DNA from: Treponema sp.
Lineage (GTDB): Bacteria; Spirochaetota; Spirochaetia; Treponematales; Breznakiellaceae
Direction of reading: 5' to 3'
DNA: 54,586 nt
Assembly (NCBI GenBank): GCA_031276965.1
Contig: JAISMC010000171.1
Location: 1-54,586 of the forward strand
Shown: positions 33,080 to 42,900 of the stretch, in pieces
Layout of the letters: each line of letters starts with the position of its first letter
Numbering within the stretch: position 1 is the first letter of the stretch
Made by a program: the position numbers and the translations under genes
The notes under the pieces: generated by a model
Told to the model about the DNA's origin: nothing
Seen by the model: only the letters and a program-made list of their open reading frames with translations
The model's database searches: none

Positions 33080-33964
33080 ATGGAAACCCTGACTACCGCC
33101 TTCCGTGATATCATCAAAGAAGCGCTTGCCCGTTCCAAGGCAGTTACTAAGGTAACCGAAGACAATGTGTATCAGCAGGGAAACGGAGAAATCCGCCCTC
33201 TGCTGGATAAAATGGTAGAAACCCTGGTTCTCCCCGGTTCGGGGATAAGCGGCATGGAGAACCTTTGGGATCTTTATCAAAAAAGCCAGGAAGGCCGTTC
33301 CTGTCTGCTCCTCCTGGAACACTACAGCAATATGGACCTTTCCCTTTTCGATTATCTGGTCCGTCAGGAGAAGGGAGGGGAATCCATCGCCGATTCTTTG
33401 GTAGCCATCGCGGGGATGAAACTTACCGAAGACAATCCCGTAGTCGCGGCCTTTGCCAGCGCCTACACCCGGCTGGTTATCTATCCCAGCCGCTCTCTCC
33501 AGGGGATCGACCCCGAAAAGAACCGGGAGGAACTGCTCCGCAGCGCCGCCATCAACCGGGCCGCCACCAGGGCCCTCATCAGAATTAAAGATAAGGGCAA
33601 AATTGTCCTGGTCTTCCCTTCGGGAACCCGTTACCGCCCCTGGGACCTAAGTACCAAACGGGGTGTTCGGGAGATTGATTCTTACATCCGCATTTTTGAC
33701 TATATGTGTCCCGTGGCGGTTAACGGCGAAATTCTCCACGTCCATCAGGGCGATATGATGGAAGACTCCATCAGTCCGGATCTGGTCCGCCTTACCGCAG
33801 GGCCTGTTCTGTCCTGCCTGGACTTTAGAAACAAGACCCGGGAAGCCGCCGGGGCCGCCGGAGTAGAGGATAAGAAGCAGGCAACCGTGAACGCCGTTAT
33901 GGAATTTCTGGAGGGAATGCACATCGCCGCCGAAGCTGAGCGGCAGCAGCTTCTCAAAAAGTAA
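33080..33964 (+). CDS. Glycerophospholipid acyltransferase-like protein
   Basis: A 294-residue protein with PlsB/PlsC acyltransferase motifs: H-x4-D in LLLEHYSNMDLSLFDYL (motif I), a basic/aromatic segment around VIYPSRS (motif II) and VFPSGTRYRPWD (motif III, usually FPEGTR). No clear membrane helix is seen, so it may be peripheral. It probably acylates glycerol-3-phosphate or lysophosphatidate, nearer to PlsB by the NMD and SGTR forms. A strong promoter ends seven bases before the ATG and there is no ribosome binding site. Confidence 0.8.
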   Translation: METLTTAFRDIIKEALARSKAVTKVTEDNVYQQGNGEIRPLLDKMVETLVLPGSGISGMENLWDLYQKSQEGRSCLLLLEHYSNMDLSLFDYLVRQEKGGESIADSLVAIAGMKLTEDNPVVAAFASAYTRLVIYPSRSLQGIDPEKNREELLRSAAINRAATRALIRIKDKGKIVLVFPSGTRYRPWDLSTKRGVREIDSYIRIFDYMCPVAVNGEILHVHQGDMMEDSISPDLVRLTAGPVLSCLDFRNKTREAAGAAGVEDKKQATVNAVMEFLEGMHIAAEAERQQLLKK

Positions 33965-34035
33965 TTCCCGCAGCCCGCGCCGGTCAGGGGAAGGCTGTAC
34001 CCGTTTCATGCCGGTATTCCCGTCTGTTTGGACAG

Positions 34036-36189
34036 CTAAAATCCCGCAAGGCTTCCCAGTTGATACACGATGAAGCAGACTGCCCATCCCAGAACCAGGA
34101 GAAAGCCTATCTCGAAGGTAAGCCATTTTCCCCCAAGCTCCGCCCGGATAGCCGCCAGCGCCGCAAAACAGGGGGGAATTATCAGGGTAAAAAGCATCAG
34201 CGACAATGCAACTAAAGGGGTCATATGGGCGTCCGCCCGCAGAGCTTCCCGGAGGCCGGCGCTTTCCGCATCTTCCTCGGCGCCCACCCGGTAGAGTATC
34301 CCCAGGGTGGAGACAACCACTTCCTTGGCGGCAAAGCCTGTAACCGAGGCTACGGCGATTTTCCAATCAAAACCCAGGGGCCTAAAAACAGGCTCGATAA
34401 ACTTTCCAAGCCGTCCGGCAAAGCTCTGTTCCAGGGCGGTCCGGGATGCCGCAGTTTCCGCCCATGCCTCAGCTTCCGCCGTTTCCGCACCGGGATGCTC
34501 CGCCATAAAGGCGGCGGCCAGAGAAGCCCGCTCCTCCACCGGCGCTTCGTAGGAGGGAAACGTCGTAATGGCCCATATCAAAATAGACGAAGCCAGAATG
34601 ACGGTTCCCGCTTTTTTTATATACTGATAGGTCTTTTCCCACACATGCCAAAGCACTCCCCGCAGGGTAGGGGCCCGGTAGGGCGGCAGCTCCATCACAA
34701 AGGGGGTCGGATCGCCCCGGAGGATGGTCTTCTTCAGAATAAAGGCGGAGACCAGGGCCAGGATTACCCCGGCGGCATATATCGCCATCACCGCATTGAC
34801 GGCGCATTCCGGGAAGAAAACTGCCGCCAGCAGAATGTGGACCGGCAGCTTTGCGCCGCAGCTCATCAAGGGGGTGATAAGCACGGTGATGATCCGGTCC
34901 CTGGGACTCTTCAGGGTTCTGGAGGCCATCACTGCCGGAACGGAACAGCCGAAACCCAGCATCATGGGGAATATGGACTGGCCGTGGAGGCCAAAACTGT
35001 GGAGAAGTTTGTCCGTAGCAAAGGCGGCTCTGGACATGTAACCCACATCCTCCAAAATAGAGAGAAGGAAAAAGAGGATAACAATGAGGGGAACGAAGGA
35101 AAAAACTCCGCCCACTCCGCCGATGACGCCGTCTACAATCAGGGAACGGAGCATCCCTGCGGGCATCGCCGCAAGCAGGGCGGAGCTTACAAGGCCAAAG
35201 AAATTTTCCAGCCATACCGCCGGATACTGGCCCGCAAAGAAGGTAATTTGAAACACCGCCCAGAGGACCAATACAAAAACCGGCAGCGATAAAAAGCGGT
35301 TCATAATGATCCTGTCTACCGCTTCAGTAAAAGAGAAGTCCGGAACCTTCATAATCTGCAGGGATTCCTGTACCGCCCCCCGGATATAACCGTAACGCTG
35401 TTCACTGATAACAATTTCCGCATCCCTGCCAAAGTGTTTTTCTATCCACATGATGGCGTCTTTGGCGGAAGCCTTAATCGCCGCCGCGCCGGGATGCTCC
35501 TCAAGCCGCCGGTATGCGTTGGCGTCCTTTTCCAAAAGCTTAACCGCCAGCCAGCGGTCAGGGTACTTTGCGGCAAAACCGGCATCGGCGGCGATAAGTT
35601 TCTGCAGCGCCTCAAGCTTCGGTTCAATTTCGTCCCGGTAACTGATCACCCGGCCCGAAACCTGCCCCGCTACGGTCCTGTCGATGCAATCCAGGAGATC
35701 CTCCGTTCCCGCACCCCGGGGCCCCACGGTTTTGATCATGGGGATGCCCAAGGTAGCGGAGAGATTTTTCCCGTCAATACGGAGACCTTTGGCGTCCGCC
35801 TCGTCGCTCATATTCAAAGCGCCGATAACGGGAATGCCCAATTCCTGAAACTGCAGACAAAGGTAAAGATTCCGTTCCAGGTTGGTGGAATCCAGCACGT
35901 CCACAATCAGATCGGGCTTTTCATCCAGAATAAAATCTCTGGCCACTACCTCGTCGATAGAATAGGCGGTGAGGCTGTATATGCCGGGCAGATCGATAAA
36001 GTGATACTGCTTATCGCCCCTGGTTCTGACTCCTTCCCGCTTTTCAACCGTAACTCCGGGATAGTTCCCCACCTTGTGATGAGCCCCGGTCAGGGCGTTG
36101 AAAAGGGTAGTTTTCCCTGAATTGGGGTTCCCCGCCAGGGCAATGCGCAGTTTCCGCTTAATCGCCGGGGACGCGGACTGACTGCTCAT
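34036..36189 (-). CDS. feoB: Ferrous iron transporter FeoB
   Basis: A 717-residue inner-membrane Fe(II) transporter. The N-terminal G domain shows GNPNSGKTT (20-28), the NYPGVTVEKREG switch region, DLPGIYSLTAYS and ALNMSDEAD. A helical GDI domain follows, then about ten membrane helices with the two Gate regions (GFGCSVPAVMASRTL and FAAKEVVVSTLG). Length is normal for FeoB. It overlaps feoA by 32 bases, so FeoA and FeoB are made together. GGGA lies 5' of the ATG but is weak. Confidence 0.96.
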   Translation of the reverse strand: MSSQSASPAIKRKLRIALAGNPNSGKTTLFNALTGAHHKVGNYPGVTVEKREGVRTRGDKQYHFIDLPGIYSLTAYSIDEVVARDFILDEKPDLIVDVLDSTNLERNLYLCLQFQELGIPVIGALNMSDEADAKGLRIDGKNLSATLGIPMIKTVGPRGAGTEDLLDCIDRTVAGQVSGRVISYRDEIEPKLEALQKLIAADAGFAAKYPDRWLAVKLLEKDANAYRRLEEHPGAAAIKASAKDAIMWIEKHFGRDAEIVISEQRYGYIRGAVQESLQIMKVPDFSFTEAVDRIIMNRFLSLPVFVLVLWAVFQITFFAGQYPAVWLENFFGLVSSALLAAMPAGMLRSLIVDGVIGGVGGVFSFVPLIVILFFLLSILEDVGYMSRAAFATDKLLHSFGLHGQSIFPMMLGFGCSVPAVMASRTLKSPRDRIITVLITPLMSCGAKLPVHILLAAVFFPECAVNAVMAIYAAGVILALVSAFILKKTILRGDPTPFVMELPPYRAPTLRGVLWHVWEKTYQYIKKAGTVILASSILIWAITTFPSYEAPVEERASLAAAFMAEHPGAETAEAEAWAETAASRTALEQSFAGRLGKFIEPVFRPLGFDWKIAVASVTGFAAKEVVVSTLGILYRVGAEEDAESAGLREALRADAHMTPLVALSLMLFTLIIPPCFAALAAIRAELGGKWLTFEIGFLLVLGWAVCFIVYQLGSLAGF

Positions 36190-36508
36190 TATTCTGTCCC
36201 AGAACCGTCTGTTTTCTAAACCAGCGTATTAAAGGGTTTCCGTACCCGCCTGCAAAAAGGCCACGCGCCGGAACGGGCCAGTTCCCCACAGGTTCAACCT
36301 CTATCCCCGCCGCCTCACAGCGGCGAATCAAAATATCATAACCCCGGATACGGACCTGCAGGGGCCCGCGGAAAAACCCGGAACGGACCACCGCCCCTTC
36401 GGTATTTTCCGTAAACCCCATGTCGGCTAAACGCTTGCCCACTTCCCTGCGCAGCATAACCTTGACCACCTTGAAAGAAGCCCCCTTGGGGGCATCCGAC
36501 AACAGCAT
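36158..36508 (-). CDS. feoA: FeoA-domain protein
   Basis: A 116-residue small cytosolic protein with an SH3-like FeoA domain at about 1-80 (LSDAPKGASFKVVKV, REVGKRLADMGFTENTEG, ILIRRCEAAGIEVEP). It helps FeoB transport Fe(II). It is longer than the usual 75-85 residues; the C-terminal tail from about 85 has no recognisable motif and partly lies over the feoB start. GAGAGG precedes the ATG at 36508, unlike the leaderless genes around it. Confidence 0.9.
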   Translation of the reverse strand: MLLSDAPKGASFKVVKVMLRREVGKRLADMGFTENTEGAVVRSGFFRGPLQVRIRGYDILIRRCEAAGIEVEPVGNWPVPARGLFAGGYGNPLIRWFRKQTVLGQNNEQSVRVPGD

Positions 36509-36523
36509 TAATTTCCTCTCTAC

Positions 36524-36556
36524 ATGTTAACATACCGTAACTTGTAAGAATGTCAA
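36524..36556 (-). promoter_or_regulatory. feoAB promoter with palindrome over the -10
   Basis: On the minus strand TTGACA (36556-36551), 16-base spacer, TATGTT (36534-36529). The perfect 10-base palindrome ATGTTAACAT (36524-36533) overlaps the -10 box and start point. A metal-responsive repressor (Fur or DtxR type) binding here is plausible for an iron uptake operon but is inferred only from position. Confidence 0.55.
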
Positions 36557-37665
36557 GATCCGCCGCCGGAGGCCGCCAGGATCAGCAGAAGCGGAAGATG
36601 ATCGCTTAGGCCGGAACCGGTACGGGGATTATAAACGGCGGGCAGTCCCTGGGAGTTGATAAAGGGTTCTCTGTCCAGAAGAATGCAGCTTTCAAAGTCC
36701 CATCCTTTGAAATCAAAGAGTTCCCCGGTCAGCAGCACATGATCGATGGTTTCCCATTTATCCCGGTAATAGTAGGAACCCCGGCTTCCTTTCTGCTCCA
36801 ATTCGTACCAAGGTGAGTAGAGGACCCCCGGCAGGGGCGGCTTTTCCCCGTCAATGATGAGAAAATCCCTGGCAGCCGGCCTTTCCTTTGTACTATTTGA
36901 GATGTTCTCCGTTCCAAAACCCAGTTTCTCCGCCGCCGGTTTTGGGAGGAGGGCGCAGATTGCTTCCCCGTCCAGGCGGTAAAATTCATCGTGGTTTTCG
37001 TTAAGATCGCCCAGAACAATGACCGGCATGTCCGCATCTTCCTGCCGCAGTTCCCCCAGCCGCCGCTGAATAAGCCGGGCCGCCGCCCGGCGGAGCGGTT
37101 CCGTGTCTCCGCCAAGTTTCGATTTCCAGTGGCAGATCAGGAGAGTTACCGGCCGGCCGGCGGGCTCAATCCGCAGTTCCAGCACCGGACGCGGAGTATA
37201 TTCTCCAAAGTAATATGCGGAATGGGTTCCCGTGGCGGTAAAGGGGAAACGGCTCAAGACCCCAATCCCCAGGGAAGCGCCGGGATTTGCCGCAAAAAAA
37301 GTCCAATTATATCCGTATTTCGCCAAGGCCGCTGCCAAATCCTCCAGTACTCCGGAATTTTCAAGTTCCTCCAAGGCCGCCACGCCGGGAAAGGCCGGAT
37401 TTCCCCCTTCGCTTAACTGACCAATCGCCAGGGAGAGGGCAGTCAGCCGGGCCCGGTATTTTTCTCCGGTCCAGCCCGGTCCGGTCCGGTACTCCGCATA
37501 CTCGTTCCCCGTTTCCTCTCCGTCAAAGAGGGCCTGTACATTCCAGGTCAATATCCGCAGTTCTTCCGGCCCGGTGTTTTCCGGGACCCCGCACCCCGCC
37601 AGCGCCGTCAGTATCAATCCCGCCAAAACCAAAGCCGCCGGATCTTTCTTCATGCTCCTTTTCAT
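36553..37665 (-). CDS. Endonuclease/exonuclease/phosphatase family lipoprotein
   Basis: A 370-residue lipoprotein (lipobox ALAGC) with an EEP domain. Active-site segments are visible: ILTWNVQALFD, AALEELENSG (metal-binding Glu), VIVLGDLNENHD (Asp, Asn) and GLSDHLPLL (catalytic His). It may act on extracellular DNA, RNA or phosphoesters; the substrate cannot be told. The start at 37665 has GGAGG four bases upstream, and a second ATG at 37653 also has AAGGAG. The frame stays open further upstream but has no sign of coding there. Confidence 0.85.
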   Translation of the reverse strand: MKRSMKKDPAALVLAGLILTALAGCGVPENTGPEELRILTWNVQALFDGEETGNEYAEYRTGPGWTGEKYRARLTALSLAIGQLSEGGNPAFPGVAALEELENSGVLEDLAAALAKYGYNWTFFAANPGASLGIGVLSRFPFTATGTHSAYYFGEYTPRPVLELRIEPAGRPVTLLICHWKSKLGGDTEPLRRAAARLIQRRLGELRQEDADMPVIVLGDLNENHDEFYRLDGEAICALLPKPAAEKLGFGTENISNSTKERPAARDFLIIDGEKPPLPGVLYSPWYELEQKGSRGSYYYRDKWETIDHVLLTGELFDFKGWDFESCILLDREPFINSQGLPAVYNPRTGSGLSDHLPLLLILAASGGGS

Positions 37666-37709
37666 CGGACCTCCGGCTTTAGAAGGCTCTGCCGCAGGGG
37701 ACGCTTCAA

Positions 37710-37828
37710 TAGATGTATTCGATAACCCTGATTGTCTCACAGGTCTTGCAATTTCTTGCTTTATGGCTGCGAAATTGCGGTTTTCCATAAGAAAGTTGTT
37801 CAGAACCCGAAGTTTCCGAATAATTCCA
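37710..37828 (+). repeat. Degenerate intergenic element, copy E8
   Basis: The middle hairpin GCAATTTC (37748-37755)/GAAATTGC (37771-37778) is intact. The B-like hairpin around GAACCCGAAGTTTCCG (to 37828) retains about ten pairs. The A half (TATTCGATAACCCTG) is barely recognisable. Order and orientation match E2. It lies upstream of the esterase promoter. Confidence 0.45.
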
Positions 37829-37888
37829 AAAGAAAAACTCGGGTAAAGGTCCTTCATCCAGCCTGTTCTGCGGAGGCTCATTAGAACA

Positions 37889-37916
37889 TTGACATAAAAA
37901 AACAATTTGATAAAAT
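37889..37916 (+). promoter_or_regulatory. Promoter of the esterase gene, leaderless type
   Basis: Perfect TTGACA, 16-base spacer, TAAAAT, then eight bases to ATG 37925 with no ribosome binding site. Confidence 0.7.
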
Positions 37917-37924
37917 GAGCCGAC

Positions 37925-38908
37925 ATGAGGACAATTACTGCGGCCAGGGGATCCGCCATAATTTTTATAATAACAGGCCTCCTTGTCAGCGCCTGTACAA
38001 CGGTAAAACCGGAGACGGCCATTTCATATTCATATACGGAATACTTAAATATTTCGTATGGCGAAGATGCCAATCAAAAATTTGATATGTCCGTGCCGCA
38101 TGTCCACGATGGAACGGCGGATGTATTTTTATTTATCCACGGCGGATCATTGCTTAACGGCGACAAAGATACATATCCCCGGTATCTGGATAAATACAGA
38201 GAGAGCTGTATTTTTGTAACAATGAACTATAGGTTTGTAAACAGCGGTATCCATATTGATGATATACTTTTGGATGTTGATAAAACAATAAAAACGATAA
38301 AAAGCGCCGCCGAAGGCCGGGGCGCCGTTCCCCAAAAGCTGATTATTATGGGACATTCCGCCGGGGCGCAATTGGCCCTTCTTTATTCATACAAATACTT
38401 TGACCAAACAGCAATGCCAATAGCCTTCTGCGTTGGTACCGCGCCGCCTGCCGATTTTACCGATCCCAGCTATTACTCCATGGCAAAGAACAGACAGGGG
38501 AATTTTAAGGAAGGATTAAAGACCCTGATGCAGCTTGGAGCGCTCTATACGGGAACAGTTATACAGGAAAGCGATATAGCAACGGATGAGCTGTTTGATC
38601 AAACCGTATCGAAATATTTTACTCAAATTTCGCCGGTTTATTTTGTATCCGGAAACTGTCCTCCGACAATTTTAGTGCACGATACCAGCGATAAAACAGT
38701 TCCATATTCAAACTCCGTGGGCCTGCGGAGCGCATTGAATGTACTCAACGTGCCGAATGTACTAATAAGTTCAACAGATAATCTGGGGCACAATTTGGGC
38801 GAAACGGGGGACAACTGGTCAATGTCCGGCGCGCATAAAGGAATTGTCCCCTGGATACCAAGATTGATAAACAAAATTGACGAATATATTGCGATATACT
38901 GCAATTAG
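37925..38908 (+). CDS. Alpha/beta hydrolase lipoprotein (esterase-like)
   Basis: A 327-residue lipoprotein, lipobox VSAC (Cys24). It has the HSL/BD-FAE type oxyanion motif IHGGS (71-75), the nucleophile GHSAG (143-147, Ser145), the acid in LVHDTSDKTVPYS and the base in DNLGHNLGE. A feruloyl/acetyl esterase or carboxylesterase role is likely. The gene is clearly more AT-rich than its neighbours, with many AAA, ATA and TTT codons, which suggests recent transfer. The promoter ends eight bases before the ATG. Element E5 follows the stop immediately. Confidence 0.82.
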   Translation: MRTITAARGSAIIFIITGLLVSACTTVKPETAISYSYTEYLNISYGEDANQKFDMSVPHVHDGTADVFLFIHGGSLLNGDKDTYPRYLDKYRESCIFVTMNYRFVNSGIHIDDILLDVDKTIKTIKSAAEGRGAVPQKLIIMGHSAGAQLALLYSYKYFDQTAMPIAFCVGTAPPADFTDPSYYSMAKNRQGNFKEGLKTLMQLGALYTGTVIQESDIATDELFDQTVSKYFTQISPVYFVSGNCPPTILVHDTSDKTVPYSNSVGLRSALNVLNVPNVLISSTDNLGHNLGETGDNWSMSGAHKGIVPWIPRLINKIDEYIAIYCN

Positions 38909-39026
38909 AGCTTTCCCCAAAACCCGGTTAGTTTCGGGAAAAGCTTCCGAAAAAACGGTCAAAAACCCGTTTTTTCATATAAATCTAAGGCAGCTTTCCC
39001 AAAAACTGAAGTTTTAGGAAAGCCTC
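38909..39026 (+). repeat. Intergenic two-hairpin element, copy E5
   Basis: Hairpin A (38909-38944) pairs 13 of 15 positions around CCGGTTA. The middle hairpin GAAAAAACGG/CCGTTTTTTC (38949-38976) looks like a terminator for the esterase gene. Hairpin B (38993-39023) closes around AACTGAAGTT. Both A and B use arms with GCTTTCC/GGAAAGC, so the first arm of A can pair with the last arm of B. The remaining gap to 39209 holds only AT-rich sequence with a weak TTGATT-type promoter. Confidence 0.78.
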
Positions 39027-39209
39027 ATTGGAAAGCAAAACATACATGGCCGCGCCTTTCTGCGGATCGCTCCGGCATGTGGCGAAGCGATCCCTTTCGC
39101 GGGTAAAACTTTTGCGCCCTTGACGGTCTCATAAACACTTGATTATTCCATTAATATATGATAAAAATAAGCAAATTAAGGGAGCGATCCCAATTTATCG
39201 GAGGTTATT

Positions 39210-39650
39210 ATGGGAATTGTAAATGGATTCATTCTTATCGTACTTGGCGCGCTGTGTGTACCCGCACTGGTGGCGCAAAAAAGCCCTAATGCCAAGGCGC
39301 TCTTAGACAAGATAGTGCCCTTCCAGGGAATTTTCGGCTTTGTCCTGTTTATATGGGGGATTTGGGTAATTATCCAACTCATTCTCAATTTGGGGTGGAT
39401 AGGAACAGTCTTCCCCCTGGGGCTTATATACTGGCTTACAATTTTGATAGACGGAATCCTCAGTTTACTCGGCGGTGCGATACTGGGGTGGAGCCTGATT
39501 CAGAAACATCTTTTGGCCAAAGCTCCGGACAATGTAAAAGCAAAGGCAGAAGAATCCTTTGCAAAGATTGTCGCTTTCCAGCCGAAGATAGGCATTGTAG
39601 CTATCATTTTTGGCATTTGGGTGATTCTTGCCGCTATTATTCTTATTTAA
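39210..39650 (+). CDS. Small integral membrane protein with internal repeat
   Basis: A 146-residue protein with about four membrane helices and no family I recognise. Two parts are alike: KIVPFQGIFGFVLFIWGIWV (about 34-53) and KIVAFQPKIGIVAIIFGIWV (about 119-138), each preceded by an Ala/Lys-rich stretch. The repeat suggests an inverted or parallel two-fold membrane unit. GGAGG lies six bases before the ATG. Composition is somewhat AT-richer than most of the window. Confidence 0.75.
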   Translation: MGIVNGFILIVLGALCVPALVAQKSPNAKALLDKIVPFQGIFGFVLFIWGIWVIIQLILNLGWIGTVFPLGLIYWLTILIDGILSLLGGAILGWSLIQKHLLAKAPDNVKAKAEESFAKIVAFQPKIGIVAIIFGIWVILAAIILI

Positions 39651-39663
39651 ACAAATGAACTTC

Positions 39664-39683
39664 CCCGTCCTGAAGGGCGGGGT
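39664..39683 (+). terminator. Hairpin after the small membrane protein gene
   Basis: CCCCGTCC-TGAA-GGGCGGGG, an 8-bp stem with one wobble, then TATTAAAC. It is 13 bases after the stop. The following CGGGGTATTAAACC also occurs at 5495-5508. A second hairpin (CCATATCCGTA/TACGGTATGG) lies at about 39711-39742. Confidence 0.5.
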
Positions 39684-39757
39684 ATTAAACCCCACTGCGA
39701 ATGAACAAAACCATATCCGTATCGCCTCCGGCTTTACGGTATGGATGCGATATTAAA

Positions 39758-39920
39758 CAATGGATTTGTTTGAGAATCCGGCTGGTTCCTGCGGACTATA
39801 GCCCGGCGCAGGTCTCCCAAAAACGCGTATTTCTTGACAAAATTCGTTTTTTTGTCGTTTTTAGGCGCTTATTGGCGACCCTTTGCTTAGACAGAAACTG
39901 AAATTTCCGAACAACGCTCA
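39758..39920 (+). repeat. Degenerate intergenic element, copy E3
   Basis: Aligns along its whole length with E2, sharing AGCCCGGCGCA, TCTCCCAAAAA, ATTTCTTGAC, GTTTTTAGGCG and AAACTGAAATTTCCGAACA. Stems have decayed: hairpin A has two mismatches, and the outer stem is reduced to TTGTTTG/CGAACAA. It lies between convergent genes. Confidence 0.6.
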
Positions 39921-39949
39921 TATCAGCCGCCGTTTTTATACCGGATGTT

Positions 39950-42900
39950 TTACTCCTCCGTAAAAAGCGCCTCCCCCAGGGTAAGGGCAAAGGCGCTTAG
40001 ATCCCCAGCGGAAGAAGAGGCCAAAGGGATACTGCGCCGGAATACCGGTTCTCCCCGGACGCTGTCGTAAAGCTCGCAGACAAATTCGTCTCCCGCCGCC
40101 GTCAGGCCGAGCCGGAACCTGGCTCCTCCCGTGCGGACGCTGCCGGCCTGCTGCGGTTCGACGCCTATACGCCGGAGGGTCCGGCGCAGGTTCCGTTCCA
40201 TCCGGCGGCTGGGGCTGCCGCCTTCCGGACCGGCGGCAATGACAAGCTCCACGGGCAGTCTGATTCCCCTCTGGCGAAGGGCGCCCCGGTTAAGGGCATA
40301 GAGCCGTTCTTCGGGACGCTGGGTGTCTTCGCCGGTTCCGGCGGCGGTGCGGAGTAATGTTCCGCCCAGTCCGGGCCGGGCAAGTTCGGCGTACACATCG
40401 GCGATCATATCCCGTTCCCAAACCGGATCAAGGTTTTCCAGAGCGCTCCGCAGCAGACCGCCGTTTTTCCGCAGAATACCTTCTTCGGCATCGTAGGAAG
40501 GCTCCGACAGGGGTATAAGGGGAACTTCAAAATTCCTGGCGGCCCTTAAGTAACTCAAGCCCCGGCGGGGATAAAGCTTAAAAGCGTTATAATACTGCAG
40601 CAGGGCATCCAGATGGGGCTCTTCAGCATGCTCCTTCAATGACGGAAAACGGGACAAACTATAATCGTTGGCAGAGAGGAGGCTGTACTTTTCAAAGAGA
40701 CGGCGGTGAACGGAAGCCTTAAACCAGTATCCGGTCCTGCGAAACCGGCCCCGTATCCAGTCTGCAGGAGAGGCGTAGAACATAAAGGCTTCGGTTTTCT
40801 CAAGGCCCCCGTAGGTCTTGTAAAGAATCTCGTGAAGGTCCCGTCTGTACTGTACCGGATCGATACCATAGTTGAGCATCCAGGAAAGATCTCCGGCGTT
40901 AAGACTATCCTCGCCGTAAAGCCGGGCCTCCTCAAGGCGGCCTGCAATCTGATAGATCTGGGCCAGATCCATCTTGGAAAGGGTAGAGGTATCGGCCTGG
41001 TAAGCTTCCTGAAATTCCCCAACGGCCCTGGAAATATCAAGCTGACGGAGGAAAAGTTCTCCCTGTATCAGCCGCCCCGAAACCCGGTCGCGGGAAGAGA
41101 GGGACAGACCGGTACGCCTAAAAGATTCGGCATAACGGTAAAAACGGCTTTCTAAAATTGCCAGATTGTAATGGGCCACCGCAACAAAGTCCCTGGCTTC
41201 CAGGGCCGTTCCCCGTTCTATGGCATCCAGGTAATGGCCTTTGGCATCATCGTAGCGGAACATATCCGCATAGATTGTCCCCAGGGTCATGGAAATATCC
41301 GCATCCGTTCCGTTTCGTTCAATAAAGGCTTGAATGAGTTCTTCCGCATCCTTAAGGCGGTGCAGCTTGTAATACATCCAGCCCAGATGATTCACCGCCT
41401 CCTTGTTATCCTCGTTTAAAACCAGAAGCCGTTCCAAATAACCCGCAGAGATCCCGTTCTCGTTAAGATGACCCGAAGTTTGAAAGAGCCGGTACAGCAG
41501 ACCCGGATCGGCGGGAAGCATCCGGTCAAGTTTCTGATACTCGTCCCGGGCAAGCCGGTAGAGCCCCCGGCTAAAGTACAGATCCCCCAGGGTCCAGGGA
41601 AAACGTATATCCCGGGGAAAACGCTCCGCTCCCTCCGTATAGAGTTCGATGGCCCGTTCCCAAAATTCCCCGTCCTGGGCTTTGGAGGCTTCGTCAAAAA
41701 GCCGGTCCGCCTCACTATCCTGGGCTCCGGTTCGATCCCCTGCGGGAAGCAGCAAAAGGAAAATAAGAAACAGCGCCGGAATGCCGCCATTATGAACGCC
41801 GGTCCTGCCCTTCCGCTTTGCGGGGAGGATCAGGGCCAGGGGCGGCAGAAACCAGGCAAGAAGCCGCCGTCCCAGGATGATTTCCTTTCCGTATCCGGCG
41901 GAAAAGAGGGCATAGGCTTCCTGCATCGCTTCCAGATCCGCCGGGACGTAGGAGGGGGCATAGCGGGCGGCGGCGGCGCATTGATAGAGACGGTAGACCC
42001 CGGGGACAACGGCGTCCATGGCTTTGGCCCATTCCGCCCCGGCAGCGGAAGCCGGACGCCGCCAGCCGCCCAAAGCAAGCCGTCTCAGGACATGGGCCCA
42101 GAGGAGAACCCCCTTCCGGCGGGGCCTGCGGCTTAACCGGGAAGCGGCCAGCAGGGAAAGACGCATAAAGAGCATGGCCGCCGCCAGAAATATCACGCAG
42201 AGGAAAATCCAGCTTCTTTGGATAAAACGGATCGCCCCCCTTCCGGCGGCGGCAAGGGCCGAAACCGCCTTTTCGCCGGTCCCTTCCCGGGGAACCAGCC
42301 TGGAATGGTTGTTCAAAATTTCCCTGAGCAGCCGTTCAAAACTATCCTGCACATTTGAGGGAGGACGGAACTCCTCATCTTCTGCGACTATGGCCGTGGT
42401 TGGGTCGTATTCTACCCAGCCGTATCCGGGATACCGGACTTCCACCCAGGCATGGGCCATATCCGCCCTGACGGGGTAATAGTCAAACGTATTAAGTCCG
42501 GGATCTATAAAGAAACCCACCGCCACCCTGGCGGGTATTCCCAGGGAACGGAGAAGTATGGTCATAGCAAAGGCATAGTAAGAACAGTAACCCTTCTTTG
42601 ACTTAAAAAGAAAGAATTTAAGCTGATCCCCATCGGGGGCGATCCCCGGTTTCAGGCTGTACCGGTATTCGCCGAACTTAAGCCATTCGTAGATCCCCTG
42701 TACCTTTTCCCAGTAATTCACAAAACCCGCTGTTATTTCCCCGGCATAGGCGGCAATCTCTTCATCGCCGCCGTAGTCGGTATAGAAAGCATATTCCCCG
42801 GCGCTCAATCCCAGTTCCGCCGGCGAGGGCATGCCCCGGACCAGGTTTATCAGATCGAAAAGGCCGGCCTTACTGACCCGGCTCCGCACTCTGTAGGCGG

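Noticed and set aside
36553-38073. Longer form of the nuclease/phosphatase protein starting near 38073
   Set aside because: The extension crosses the esterase gene start and element E8, lacks family similarity, and would bury the lipoprotein signal sequence at 37665.
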